Shown here in pieces: positions 44,979 through 56,803 of a stretch of DNA of 64,000 bases. Within the stretch, counting starts at the first letter, position 1; every line of letters starts with the position of its first letter. The stretch is from Primulina eburnea (lineage: Eukaryota > Streptophyta > Magnoliopsida > Lamiales > Gesneriaceae): the NCBI RefSeq assembly GCF_022965805.1, contig NC_133104.1, positions 36,872,682 through 36,936,681 on the forward strand, given 5' to 3'. The position numbers and the translations under genes were made by a program. The notes under the pieces were generated by a model, which worked only from the letters and a program-made list of their open reading frames with translations, had not been told where the DNA came from and did no database searches.

Positions 44979-46355
44979 TGATAGAGGGGGATTTTACGTG
45001 TTTCTCATATCGTATTATGTTGCATTGTGTTGCACTTATCATTTAAATTTCATGCATTTTGTGTCATTTTAGAATAATTTATCTTTGTGTGTTGCTCATG
45101 TGTTTAGTGGTGAAAATGACGGAGACTTGTGAAGAAAATGAAAAAATAAAGAGAAGAAATTCAAGAGACCTCCGCCCGGGCGCGTTCAAGCCTTGATAGA
45201 GAAACTTTTATTCGAGAGTCATCCGCCCGGGCGGAAATTCATGTCCGCCCGGGCGCGTCAAGGAAGAAGAAAAAAATAAAACATGCGAAGACCATCCGCC
45301 CGGGCGGAAACTTATGTCCGCCCGGGCGCGATTGTACTTTTGGAAAAAATTGTGCGCGATTCTTTTTCTTATTTTCTGGATATGAAGGATATGGAAGGGT
45401 TGAGGCACGATTTTTAGAGATATTGCAGCAGCCACAAGAAGCTTTGGAGAGGATTTTGCGCTTGGATTGAAGATTCGACAAATTCCGGGCACCGTTCTTC
45501 GCAGATCTCGTCTCGTCTCGTATTTCTAGTTTATTTTCCTTTGTTTAATTATTGTTTTTTTGCTTTCAATTATGAGTTCTAGTAGCTAAACTTAATTATT
45601 TGTTGGGATTTAAGGAGATCCTACCCCAAACTTTGATCTAATTAATTCAAGTCTTGATTTTTGATTTATTCTTGATTATACTATTGTTTTAATTGTGTTG
45701 TTAGAGCGTAGCTAACTTTAACGACATTTTTATATCACGAGTGAGTTCGAGAGAATAACTGGTGATAGGATCGAGTAGTATAATCCACGGATCTACAATT
45801 TGCATAGACATATGAAATTGGATACATGCCGATAGTTATAGTCCTAAGGGTCGAAAACTAGGGGATTTCATAAATCGAAATGCGATTCGCTCTTAATAAA
45901 TAATTAAAGAAATTTAATTACTTCACTGAGTAGAATTAGTTTGGCATAGCTCGAGAGAGTGTGTTCAATTGAATAGGAAATCCTGTCGGAAGCATAGATC
46001 ACGATCGAACGAATTAATTAATTAACAAGGGGTAGGTGAACCAGAAATTCCCAACAAATTCATTTATCATTTAATTTTAATCAATCGGTCTAGCATTTAT
46101 ATTTTAGAATTTAATCCTTGAATCTGTTTATCGAGTTTTATTTAATTTTATTAGTTATAAAACAAACCAATCAAATTTCGTTGCTAAAGATTTCATAACT
46201 GAAAATAATAATTGTTAAATACAGTCTTCAGTGGAACGATACTCGTATTCACATACACTATATTATTACTTGACATCGTGCACTTGCGATTAAATTTTGA
46301 GCATACAAAATCATATTTTTATTGAGGATTTCACAGTGCAAGTTTTGCTCGATCA
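44979..46355 (+). repeat. Solo LTR inserted in copia integrase (1377 bp)
   Basis: It starts TGATAGAGGGGGATTTTA and ends GTTTTGCTCGATCA. CTTAT flanks both sides (44974-44978 and 46356-46360). Removing it makes the integrase words before and after contiguous. The terminal 95 bp match the right edge of the window on the other strand. It carries five GC-rich palindromes (45171-45330). No internal coding sequence, hence a solo LTR left by recombination between two LTRs; probably gypsy, not proven. Confidence 0.88.
45171..45330. repeat. Five CCGCCCGGGCGG-type palindromes
   Basis: TCCGCCCGGGCG occurs at 45171, 45222, 45244, 45295 and 45317. Two copies continue as GGA (full palindrome TCCGCCCGGGCGGA), three as CG. 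The second to fifth form two pairs with the same 22-bp spacing. The surroundings are AT-rich. Confidence 0.95.
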
Positions 46356-46360
46356 CTTAT

Positions 46361-48471
46361 TCTCCTCAGCAAAATGGCATTGCTGAGACAAAGAATTGCA
46401 CCTTGAAAGAAATGATGAATGCATTATTATTAAGTTTTGGTTTACCATAGAACATGTGGGGGGGAGCTGTTCTAACAGCAAATTACATTTTAAATAAGGT
46501 GTCCCGAAAGAAGCAAGATAAAAGTCCATACGAGTTATGGAAAGGTAGAAGACCTTCCTACCAATACTTGCGACTGTGGGGGTGTCTTGCCAAGGTTGCA
46601 ATACCCACTCAGAAGAAAGTAAAGATAGGACCAAAAACTGTTAATTACATTTTCATTGGATATGCTCAAAACAGCAGCGCTTATCGTTTCTTGTACACGA
46701 ATCTCAAATACCTGATATTCACAAGAATACAATAATGGAATCAAGAAATGCTTCATTCTTTGAACACATGTTTCTATGCAAATATAAGAAAGAACCAAGT
46801 TCATCCAAAAGATTATATGAGACAATTGATAAAGAACAAGAGCTTGATCAAGATATTGAACCTTGACGTAACAAGAGAGTTGGGACTGAGAAATCCTTTG
46901 GTCTAGATTTCATCACTTTCATGATCGAAAGTGAACCTCAAAGCTTCAAGGAAGCAATGAGTTCATCTGAGGGACCTCTATAGAAAGAAGCTATCAATTC
47001 TGAAATGGAATCCATTTTACAAAACCATACGTGGGAATTAGTAAATCTTCCTCCGGGAAGCAAACCACTAGGCTGTAAATGGGTTTTTAAAATGAAAATG
47101 AAATCAGATGAAAGCATAGATAAGTATAAAGCTAGATTGGTAATCAAATGTTACCTAACGTGAAGGGCTTGATTACTTTGACACATATTCTCCTGTATCG
47201 AGAATAACATCTATATGTGTGATACTCGTGATTGCCGCCTTGTGAAATCTTGAAGTACACCAAATGGACGTAAAAACAGCTTTTCTAAATGGAGATTTAG
47301 AAGAGGAAATTTACATGGAACAACCTTAAGGATTTTCTGCGACTGGGCAAGAAAACAAGGTTTATAAACTGGTGAAGTCTCTATATGGCTTAAAACAAGC
47401 ACGAAAGAAATGACACGAAAAATTTGATAAAGCCATGATAGAAAGTGGATTTAAATTTAGTGAATGTGACAAATTTTTATACATAAAAAACACTGAAAAT
47501 GGATGTGTCATTTATGTCTTTACAGAGATGACATAATTATCATTGGTAGTAATGATAAGATGATCAAATCCACCAAGTAGTTATTGAACTCAAGATTTGA
47601 CATTAAAGATTTGTGCTTAGCCGATATAATCCTTAGAACTAAAATTCATATAACATCAGAAGGGATAGTTCTAAGTCAGTCACATTATGTAGACAAAATA
47701 CTTGAGAAATTCAATAAGGATGACTCTGCATTGACTAGAACCCCGATAGATACCATTCAGCATCTATCAAAGAATCGAGGTGAGAGTATGTCTCAATTAG
47801 AATAATCTCAAATAATTAGAACTCTGATGTACTTAATGAGTTGTACAAGACCAGACATAGCCTATGCAGTAAGAAAATTGAGTAGATTCACGAGTAATCC
47901 AGGAGTTGAACACTGGAAAGAAATTATTAGATTGCTAAGATACTTAAGGTACACTCGTGATCATGGGCTGCAATATACCAGATATCATGTTGTTATTGAA
48001 GGATACAGTGATGCAAATTAGATATATGATATGAAAGACTCAAAATCTACAGGTGGATTTGTATTCACTTTAGGAGGTGCAACAATTGCGTGAAAATCTT
48101 CTAAACAAACTGCAATAGCCAGATCCACGATGGAATATGAGTTTATAGCTCTTGGCAAGTGTGATGAAGAGGCTGAATGACTGTGTTACTTCTTAGAAGA
48201 TGTTCCAGAATGTGAAAAACATGTGCCGGCTATATGCATACATTGTGATAGCCAATCTGCGATTGGAAGGGCACAAAATGATATGTATAATGGTAAGTCT
48301 AGGCATATACGTCGTAAACACAATATCATTAGACAACTACTCTCAACTAGAGTTATCTCTGTTGACTATGTAAAGTCAAAGGATAATATAGCGGATTCGC
48401 TAACCAAGGGATTAAATAGAGAGTTAGTTGCGAAATTGTTAAGGGGAATGTGGCTCAAACCTATAGAATAA
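46361..48471 (+). pseudogene. Copia integrase end, reverse transcriptase and RNase H
   Basis: SPQQNGIAETKNCTLKEMMN holds the third catalytic residue of integrase. NKVSRKKQDKSPYELWKGRRP and VNYIFIGYAQNSSAYRFL complete it. RT: SILQNHTWELVNLPPGSKPL, CKWVFKMKMKSDESIDKYKARLV; a stretch near 47150-47560 is broken, and the segment with the YVDD motif is damaged (only RDDIIIIGS remains near 47527). RNase H and tether: [43 protein letters not shown] and DYVKSKDNIADSLTKGL, ending at 48471. At least ten stops or shifts. Confidence 0.88.
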
Positions 48472-48995
48472 ATTGGTGCGAAGGAAAACCCAACCTACGC
48501 TGACTGGAGATCCCAAGAACTAGGTTCAATGGGACAACCTAATCGCACTAATTTGGAGAATCAGTGTGGGGGTTATCCCTAGTCCATTCCTATTATGAAA
48601 CAGTGAATGTTGAAGATAAGTTTACGGCTTTTAATCATTCTGATGAGAAGCAATATAAAATCACCTACGTGAGAGAGAAGTAGGACTGCTTCGAAGGAAT
48701 TGCAGGGCTCAATTCTAGACCCTCTTGCAGAACCAAGAATGTGTTCATGGTCAAAACGAACACAATCATGAGAACTTAATAGTGTCAGGGAGAGTCTTGT
48801 GTGAAGTATATCACAATTTACACAAACGGCTGTACAGTTTAAAGAAATCACGTCTACTGTCAACCAGTGAATTAATATGCTTATACAAAGGAAGGTTCAA
48901 AGGGTAACACCTACATATCCTATGCAAGACTCAAATATTGAACTTTATCATAAAATCCTTTCATATAACTTTCAATTTCCATTCATGTGGGAGAT
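48472..48995 (+). other. Copia 3' untranslated region and polypurine tract
   Basis: No coding sequence. It ends CATGTGGGAGAT just before the 3' LTR at 48996; GTGGGAGAT is the usual copia polypurine tract. Confidence 0.75.
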
Positions 48996-49420
48996 TGTTG
49001 GATTAAATGTATTGGGTTGTGAGGTTCATGGACTTTCCATGTGAGTGAATGGAAATTTAGGATGATGGGTTTGTACCACATCGGAAAAATAAAGTGGTAT
49101 AGGGGATGTGCCAAGGCCAGAAAACCACACCGAAATCCACTTTCTCATACGTCTCTGAATTCTGCTACTGCCTCTTTGCTGCGCTTCTGCTCCTACTTCG
49201 TCCACTTATAAAGTTCAGGTACTGTTTTGTTCACTATCATAGTGATTTGTGCGACATCACTGCTGTTCTGCCCGTTGTATCTTGAGAAACAGACGTCCGC
49301 TTAAACCTCGAAGCACATACCGGAGGGGGCAAATATGTTTTAAGAAAACTGTATACGCTACATGCCTCGGTTTGGTTTTGCTTTCCTTTGCACGATAATC
49401 ATACTCTAAACAACACACTT
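48996..49420 (+). repeat. 3' LTR of copia, left part (before the LINE)
   Basis: It begins TGTTGGATTAAATG. It follows the 5' LTR except that bases equivalent to 42387-42748 are absent. It stops at CAACACACTT where the LINE poly-T begins. Confidence 0.88.
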
Positions 49421-49722
49421 TTTTTTAATGAAATTCTTCTATTAAAAGGTAAATATAGTTTGTTACAAATACACTGGGCATACCCAGGGAAAAGTAGTTA
49501 AACTAACCCACGATGTCAACTAAATGACCAAATTCGAAATTTACATTATAATGCATAAAATAAGAACGAAGCTGCAAATAACCATTACAACGTTTCATAC
49601 TTCTTTATGTGATTGAAGTTTCCGGAGTGCTTTCCAACATCCATGGCAAACCTCTTGGAGCATCCCATTCTCTAATTTGTATAACCTCGGTAGCCAACGC
49701 ATAAATCGCACAAAAGATATCT

Positions 49723-52700
49723 TCAACAATGAAGATCCAAACCTACATCACCGCAATTTGTATACCAAGCAATTTGAATTTTCCTAACAACCCTATCACA
49801 GGGCACCATATCATCATCAAACAATTTACGGTTTCGCATGTCCCGAATGAAGTAAATTGTAGCTGCGATGGCTGCAATTCGCATCTTTTCAACTCTAGAT
49901 GAACCTCGGTAAGTACTTCTAAAAGCTGCAAGTAAGGCAGTAGCTGAACCCATTGTTTTCCTTAAGCCCAACCATTCCCTAACTCTATTCCACACATACT
50001 TTGTAAGTGGGCATTGAAAGAACAAATGGTCAAAAGATTCCACAAATTGATTGCAAAGGACACAGACCTTATCTAATACATATGGTTGACGGTCTTTATT
50101 GAGGAATTTTTGATGAGCGAATAACCACAAAGAAAATCTATGCTTTGAGATGGTATTACTTTTCCAAACCAGCGGTTTCCACGGCCAGATTAGTTGATTA
50201 GGGGAGAACCAAAGATATGCTTTAAGAAGAGAATTTGTTCCCTCGTTCCAACCACTCAGCATAGCCTTCGCTTCATCAGTCGAGCCCATACTCGGAGTTA
50301 GCTTATCTCTGTTAACCAAAAATTTCAACAGAGGTGAGTCATCTCGCTTAGGTTTCCAGCTCCAAAAGTCATTGAAGTAATAGAGATTAACCCATTTGAT
50401 CCACAAGGTGTCTTTTTTCTCATGTATGTTCCAAAGCACCTTTGAGAGAAGTGCTTTGTTCCAAGCTCTAAGGTCACGAAGTCCCAACCTTCCACTCTCA
50501 ATAGGTCTACAAATTTTTTTCCAAGAAATGGAAGGCTGTTTTGACAACCAAAAAAAAGAACGACATAAACCATATATTTTCTCAATCACTCCATCCGGCA
50601 ATGGCAAGATAGACATCCAGTAGCATTCTACTCCCTGGAGCACTGATCGGATAAGTTCCAATCTGACTATATGCGAAAGAGATTTTCGAGGCCACGCATT
50701 AATTTTGCTCGAAAGCTTATCAAGTAATGGGGAGTAGTATGATATTCTCAATAACTCCTTGAGACTATCAACTATTATGCTCACGCTCCCAATATCACCT
50801 CTAGAAAATAACAAGAGGTCATCTGCATACGCTAAGTGTGTAATCCGCAGTGGCTCACATTTTGGATGATAATTAAAGTCAGGTAAACAAGCTGCAGTAG
50901 ATAATGATCTCGAAAACATCTCAAGACAGATAGAAAACAAGTAGGGTGATAACGGATCACCTTGTCGAAGGCCTCTATTCCCAGCGAAAAAACCATGTAA
51001 TTTTCCATTGATTGACACTTAAAACGAAGAGGTGGACACACATTCCATAATCCAAGACGAGAAAATTTCAGGGAATTCCAATATTCGCAAAGCTTCAGCC
51101 AAGAAGCCCCAATGAACGGTGTCATAAGCTTTCTGGAGATCGATTTTCATAATGGATCTCGGAGAAGTTGTCTTTCTGTTGTATTTTATAAATAGTTCTT
51201 GTGCCAGGTGTATGTTATCCACAATTGATCTGTCTTTAATGAATGCCGTTTGAGCATCATTTATAAGCATACCCAATACTTTACAAAGTCGGTTGGCTAG
51301 TATTTTAGATATGATCTTGTAGAATACGTTGCAACATGAGATTGGTCTATAGTCACCTACCGAGTTGGCAAGTGTAGATTTTGGCACAAGAAGGAATGAT
51401 TCCATTGCTTTAATAAACATTCATTGGTGAAGAATTCAGTAACCGCATCAATAACATCACTACCAGTCACGTCACATGATTTTTTGAAAAAAGCAGATCC
51501 AAAGCCATATGGACCCGGCGATTTATCATCATCTATGTCAAACAACGCTTCTTTGATTTCTTGCTCGGAAGTAATGGAAACAAGCATAGATATCCACTCC
51601 TGCAGAACCACTGCACCTTTCCCATATTGGCAATCCAAATTTTGATGTCTCCTGGAATCCGTGACCTATCAAGTTCTTGTAATAGTTAACAAATTCAGTC
51701 GATATCCGTAGATACACGCCCATCCATCTTTGTTAGAGCCAAAATCGTGTTTTTCTTTTTATTCCTTTTGATCAAATCGTGGAAGAATTTGGAGCATCTG
51801 TCCCCCAATCGAAGATAGTCGCCTTTAATTTTTAAGGAAGAACAATCTTTCCGCCTCTGCCAGGTGTTCAGCCATTACCCTTAATCGTTTAATGTCTTTC
51901 ACTGTGGTACCCCCATTTAAGGAAGAACAATCTTTCCGCCTCTGCCAGGTGTTCAGCCATTACCCTTAATCGTTTAATGTCTTTCACTGTGGTACCCCCA
52001 GTCAATACTCTTTTATGCTCATTCTATAGTTTGTCCCTTGCCAACTTAGCCCTATTAGAAATGTAACTGAAGTGTCTATTGTTCAAGCCCTTCAACGGAG
52101 TTTTCAGCCTGCTAAGTTTATGTTTTAACAAGTATTGTGATGTCCCATACATATCTGTATCCCAATTGTTTCTCACCAGATCCAAGAAATTTACACGAAG
52201 AGTCCACATGTTGAGAAATTTAAAGCTGTTGTTTTTACTTTTATCTGCCACCTTCATTGCGACGATGTAACAAGAATGGTCTGAAATGCAACCTGGAGTC
52301 AGGTATTCAACAAACGCATTAATGTTATGACAGAGCCAAGCATTGTTAACCATCACTGTATCAAGTTTAGAGCAAATCGTGGTATTCAACTAGGTGAAAA
52401 AACATCCAACACCATGCAAATCCAATAATTCAAGAGATGACACGCAATCTTCAAAGTCAGTAGTTTCATAAGGTTTGATAAGAACCCTGTCTTTTTTATC
52501 ATCCGGTGATAGGTAGCAGTTAAAATCCCCCATCACAATCCATGGGTAAACAATTCCAGCCCCAACTCGCTTGATAGATTCTCATAGAGGTTTACGAGCT
52601 TTGACAGAGTGTAGCCCATAAACAATCGTTGCAAAGAATTGTTCAGACGTACTGATGCATTCAATCTTCACATGGATAAATTGATCATTCATGTCTAAGA

Positions 52701-52946
52701 GGGATATATTTGCAACACAAGAATTCCACAGTAACAAAGTTCTCATTTTAGGGGGAGTCGTTGAAATATTATTCAAAAATAACATACGTGGAAATCGTAG
52801 TCTAATGACTTTTTCAAGTGTCTCCATTTGTAACTTCGTTTCCAGAGGCAGAGAATGTCCAAATTATTCAATTTGATGAGACTTTGTATGCTTTTCTGCT
52901 TCAGAGGTTTGTTAAAACCTCTAATATTCCAGCAGGCTATCTTCAT
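49723..52946 (-). pseudogene. LINE ORF2: endonuclease, reverse transcriptase, zinc-binding end
   Basis: The ATG at 52946 opens MKIACWNIRGFNKPLKQKSI, the start of the APE-type endonuclease; SDHSCYIVAMK near 52280 carries its SDH-type motif. RT follows: DDDKSPGPYGFGSAFFKK, VGDYRPISCCNVFYKIISKILANR, SIMKIDLQKAYDTVHWGFL, NRGLRQGDPLSPYLFSICLE and THLAYADDLLLFSRG (catalytic YADD). The end has the zf-RVT part (HRFSLWLFAHQKFL, CVLCNQFVESFDHLFFQCPL). Defects: a stop at about 51019, frame changes near 51400 and 51650, an 85-bp tandem duplication at 51831-52000 and a deletion of roughly 50 residues after YADD. Confidence 0.88.
51831..52000. repeat. Perfect 85-bp tandem duplication inside LINE ORF2
   Basis: Bases 51831-51915 and 51916-52000 are identical as read. 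The duplication shifts the frame (85 is not a multiple of three). It lies between the endonuclease and RT parts. Confidence 0.93.
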
Positions 52947-54353
52947 GGGCAACCGAAGGCTGTTTTGGGTAGCCGCACCTCAGATGATTTTTTTTTGAAA
53001 AATATGCTCCCGCTTCCAATATTAGCCACTGGTGAATTAGAATTAGGATCTATGGGGATAAATTTTGTTTCCATAGAGCTAGACCCACATTCTGACTTTG
53101 AAACATTCACCGCTTTCTCAAAGTGTATCTTGTTCTTGAATCTTTTCTTCTTATTCGATACAGTCTTCCATTCTTCCTTATCCTGTATTTCCACAAGGGA
53201 CAAGGTAACCTCAATGTCTTCACTGTCAAACATGTAGTTAACATCAAGGCCCTCTCTGATTTCATTCTCATCTTGTGAATAACCATCTTCATCAGCAAAG
53301 TTCGGTAGACCAATTTCTATTTTCGGGCTAAGTGGTAGAGTAGTCTCAATATCATGCTGACCCATCTGTGAATGAGTCTTTGTAGGATGTTCCGGGTCAG
53401 ATTGAGAGGGGTAGCCAAATTTTTTGTGCCACTCGGTTATGGTTCAACCATAAGTTTATTAGGAATGATATATATTTTTATGCCCTCCTTCATCTTTTCC
53501 CCTGCAGGAGCACGTTGTTTTTGATATCCATGCGATTTATTTCGTTGTGAGTTGATTTCCAGCATAATCTGCCCCACACATATCCGCAATATGTCCCAAG
53601 GAACGACATTTATCACAAAATTTTGGACCCAATTCATATTTGAACTTAACCAATGTCTTCTTACCGGTCGACAATTTGACGTTGTATTCCCATACTCTTG
53701 GTTTTTTTGCATCAATCTCAACTAAAACTCTTGCATATGTAGTGCCCTTCTTGGATAAGTAAGTATGTCTGTGTGAATTGGTTTTCCAATAACCGAGAAA
53801 ATTTTACTCAAGGCAGGTTTTGTCCAGCAGTCTGCAGGGAGCCCAAAGATCTGCACCCAAGAAGGTAGAACACCATGTCCTCCTTGGTGAACAGGAAGCA
53901 GCTTGGCAATTTCTTGAAAAGCAACTGTCTTCCTAAAATCGTATAGGGTCCTCCATCTAGTACTCTTTCTCGTTCTAATTCATTAGGAAATTGAAACTTG
54001 ATCCACCCGTTATCCTTAAACAAGAACTCAACATTTCCACCCCATCCTTTGATAAAATTAAGCACTGCAAAAGGGCTAAGGCGAGGACCCATAACATAGC
54101 CAACGAGGCAATATCCAAAAGATTTTTCCACCGAGTCAATCTCTTCGATACCAATTTCCACCTCTCCCACCGGTGGAGCAATGAAATTAAGCATTGAAGC
54201 TTCGATTAGACTTCTATTATCTTTGAATAGGCTAGCAAAAGATTTTATCCCATGTTTCTTTTGAGCATTAGTTCCATCACCATCCACCTTGCTGGATTCA
54301 TCAGTATTCTGTTCTTTGTGCATGGCTTTATCACACTCAGCAGCATCTTCCAT
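52943..54353 (-). pseudogene. LINE ORF1: DUF4283 and CCHC zinc-knuckle protein
   Basis: The ATG at 54353 opens MEDAAECDKAMHKEQNTDES. The DUF4283 region follows (SLIEASMLNFIAPPVGEVEI, GYVMGPRLSPFAVLNFIKGW, GWIKFQFPNELERERVLDGG). After a frame change, a CCHC knuckle reads CDKCRSLGHIADMC near 53615-53575. The tail frame 53365-52943 ends KTAFGCP. Its stop TGA shares bases with the ORF2 start (ATGA at 52946-52943). ORF1 proteins of plant L1 elements bind the element RNA (family knowledge). Frame breaks near 53810 and 53440. Confidence 0.8.
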
Positions 54354-54584
54354 TCTGGCAAAAAAACAAACACCTAGTGTGCAGGGAGTAAATTGTAAAT
54401 ATTTTTACACAACACCGGAGACAAGCACAAGCAACCAGACACGAAATACGTCTCAGCTAATCTCCAAGTAGCCCACTAAAACAGGCAAGAGAGCCCAAAG
54501 TCGATTGAATTCAAAAGGTCGAAAAACAAGAGCCCCCACAGTTTGCGAAGCTTCACTTTTCGTTTTTCAGGTTCATGTGGTCCT

Positions 54585-54639
54585 GCTTTATCTTTACGAG
54601 TTCATTTTTACGCTACTGTTATTAGCATTTTATCTAACA
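54585..54639 (+). repeat. 3' LTR of copia, right part (after the LINE)
   Basis: TTTATCTTTACGAGTTCATTT and the end TATCTAACA match the last part of the 5' LTR (43081-43133). The second CTTTT target copy follows at 54640-54644. Confidence 0.88.
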
Positions 54640-54644
54640 CTTTT

Positions 54645-55140
54645 TGAATACCGCATGCCCCCGTCCGACTGGATTTTCTCCAGTACAACAACAATAAAGT
54701 TGAAACGACTTTTGTTGAAGTTGTCAAAAGTCCCAAACCAGTATCCAACATGCTTCACTATCATATCAATAAGAAAGACATACTCATCAGGAACTTCAAT
54801 CTTCTTGAATGATGGCTTGTATGTCATCTCAGAAATCTTGTCCAAGCACTGACCAAATCTTCCGTATTAAGCTCTGGAACTTCCTCAACTCCTCCACGGG
54901 ACAGTTGGAACTTAAGAATGATATTATCAGAGGTGATTGAAAATTCTTGCCCCTTCACCTCAACCTTGATTTCGTCCTTTTCTTCAGACGCTACAGCCGT
55001 CCGAAAGAACTCGTTCACTGCTGGTTTTATATGTCTCAAAACCATATATCGTTTCAGTCCTGTAGAGATCAGAAATCCCATTTCATTTTTCAAGCCATCA
55101 TTAGCATCGGATTCGAGGCTCTCAAAATCAATGAACTAAT
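54645..55140 (-). pseudogene. N-terminal part of the decayed gene-like repeat split by copia
   Basis: On the minus strand two frames carry DFESLESDANDGLKNEMGF, KPAVNEFFRTAVASEEKDE, EVKGQEFSITSDNIILKFQL and VDMIV/FIVVVLEKIQSDGGM-type segments, with a shift near 54840. Beyond the copia insertion it joins 42274 downward. Similar leader proteins are, as I recall, extremely numerous in Gesneriaceae genomes. Function unknown; probably itself a mobile or captured repeat. Confidence 0.5.
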
Positions 55141-55572
55141 TGTGAAGATAGTGTCATTTAGTTGATTAGAAATGAACGAAGAAGAACGGATGCTTTGAGA
55201 GATATATGCTTTTTGAAAATCCTTGTTTATATGAGATACATGCAGAATAAATTATTAAGCAAAATTTCACATATAAACGCTCAAACAATTCAACATGATT
55301 TATGAGATCAAAACTGTACGAATAAAAGATTTAATAAATATTGTGCTACCGATTCAAATTCTTTTATTTCAAGTAATAATATTCCCAATTTTATACAAAA
55401 AGGTGTGTTCACTTTTACCAACTGTTGAATTTTTTTCCCTTTCAAGTAGGTCTGCATGACTGAAACAAGTTAGAACTTAATATTACCAATAAAAACCCTG
55501 ATGCTAGGAGATTTTGGTTATTTTGACTCCAAGGGTTTGTTGTTCTTACCTGATTAATAGTTTGACAAAAAA
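55141..55572. other. AT-rich spacer
   Basis: No gene or clear element is seen. Confidence 0.5.
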
Positions 55573-55740
55573 TTGTGTGAGACGGTCTCACGGGTCGTAT
55601 TTTACGAGACGGATCTCTTATTTGGGTCATCAATGAAAAAATATTACTTTTTATGCTAAAAGTATTACTTTTTATTGTGAATATCGGTAGGGTTGAACCG
55701 TCTCAGAGATAAAGATTCGTGAGAGACCGTCTCACAAGAG
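55573..55740 (+). mobile_element. GAGACGGTCTC MITE, copy 3
   Basis: It starts TTGTGTGAGACGGTCTCACG and ends GACCGTCTCACAAGAG, with TTATTTGGGTCAT and TTTTTATTGTGAATAT inside. The termini are inverted and each holds the palindrome GAGACGGTCTC or part of it. Non-coding. Confidence 0.85.
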
Positions 55741-55763
55741 ACCTATTAATTATTTGGCAAAAA

Positions 55764-55930
55764 CTTGTGTGAGACGGTCTCACGGGTATTATTCGTGAGA
55801 CGGATCTTTTATTTGGGTCACCCATGAAAAAGTATCACTTTTTATGCTAAGAGTATTACTTTTTATTGTGAATATGGGTAGGGTTGATCCGTCTCACAGA
55901 TTATGATCCGTGAGACGGTCTCACATGAGA
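55764..55930 (+). mobile_element. GAGACGGTCTC MITE, copy 4
   Basis: It lies in the same direction only 23 bp after copy 3 and is highly similar. The end GTGAGACGGTCTCACATGAG keeps the full palindrome. Confidence 0.85.
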
Positions 55931-56803
55931 CTCACTCTTAATATTTTCATGAACATAAATCCAAAACATTTAGCGAAGGTTTTTAAAATTTTCAAGATCC
56001 CTGAAATCGCTTATAATTTTCTTGAGATCTTTAAACCCCTTTGAAGAATTTAAAATGAATCTGAGACACTTAGAAGGTTTTATCATTACCGCGGAATAAT
56101 AGAGATGTATTCGAAAGATAGAATGGTGCGCGTAAAATGGTACGATATAAGCATATTATATAGGAAAAAAGAACTAATAACAATAAAAATATTCACAATC
56201 CAATCATTTGTTGATAGTTCATGTTTTGTTCGTGAATGTATTTTGAATATTTTAATGATAATTTCACGCAAAGACATTTCATTGATTTAACTTTAGACTT
56301 CATAGACTACAGATGTTCTGATCTTGAAGACCACTGAATTTATTGAAAATACGAGGTTACAAGATGTACAAATAGGTCATTTTCAACCACAAAATCTATT
56401 TTGGTATAAATTTTATATTAAAATAATGCGATTTCTGTAGCAAATACAACATCTATCTTCAACTCAATTACTTCAAATCTTATACCAAAAAAAATATTCT
56501 CGAAATATTCTTTTTATTTTATTTCAAATCTTTCAAGTTGCATTTGTATTTCAATAATATGTTTCAATTTAGTTATAAAAAGGCAGCAATTCAGATTAAA
56601 CATTTTGCTCGCTGTTCACAATTTATAATGCTGGATTTTTTGTTGGTTTTGTCAAAATTTCGGCTCTATTTGATGGTCTTAATCGGCATTAGTCCCATAT
56701 TTGTTATTATTTATCATTGATTAAACATTTGGACTTTTTCACATCATCGTTCCGAAGTTTGTCACTTCTTTCTACTTAGTGTATTGAAATTTAAATAGAA
56801 TAG
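55931..56803. other. AT-rich spacer
   Basis: No gene is seen; short open frames here look random. Confidence 0.5.

Larger units (their letters stand above)
49421..54571 (-). mobile_element. L1-type LINE inserted in the copia 3' LTR
   Basis: A T run at 49419-49426 marks the A-tail of a minus-strand LINE. Reading from high to low coordinates: 5' UTR (about 54354-54571), ORF1 and ORF2, then 3' UTR. Near full length for a plant L1 (about 5.15 kb). A clear target duplication was not found and the 5' limit is approximate. Both ORFs are broken. Confidence 0.85.
42280..54639 (+). mobile_element. Ty1/copia element, itself interrupted by a solo LTR and a LINE
   Basis: The 5' LTR is 42280-43133 and the 3' LTR starts at 48996. 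The 3' LTR is cut by a LINE and resumes near 54585, ending TATCTAACA at 54639. CTTTT flanks both outer ends (42275-42279 and 54640-54644). The order gag, protease, integrase, RT, RNase H is that of copia. A 1377-bp solo LTR interrupts integrase. No standard initiator-Met primer site is visible after the 5' LTR. Confidence 0.9.

Noticed and set aside
45171..45330. CRISPR-like regular repeats
   Set aside because: The units are short GC palindromes in a plant LTR with unequal spacers; CRISPR arrays do not apply to a plant nuclear locus.
52818..53237. Plus-strand 139-codon frame
   Set aside because: It is the complement of LINE ORF1/ORF2 coding sequence.
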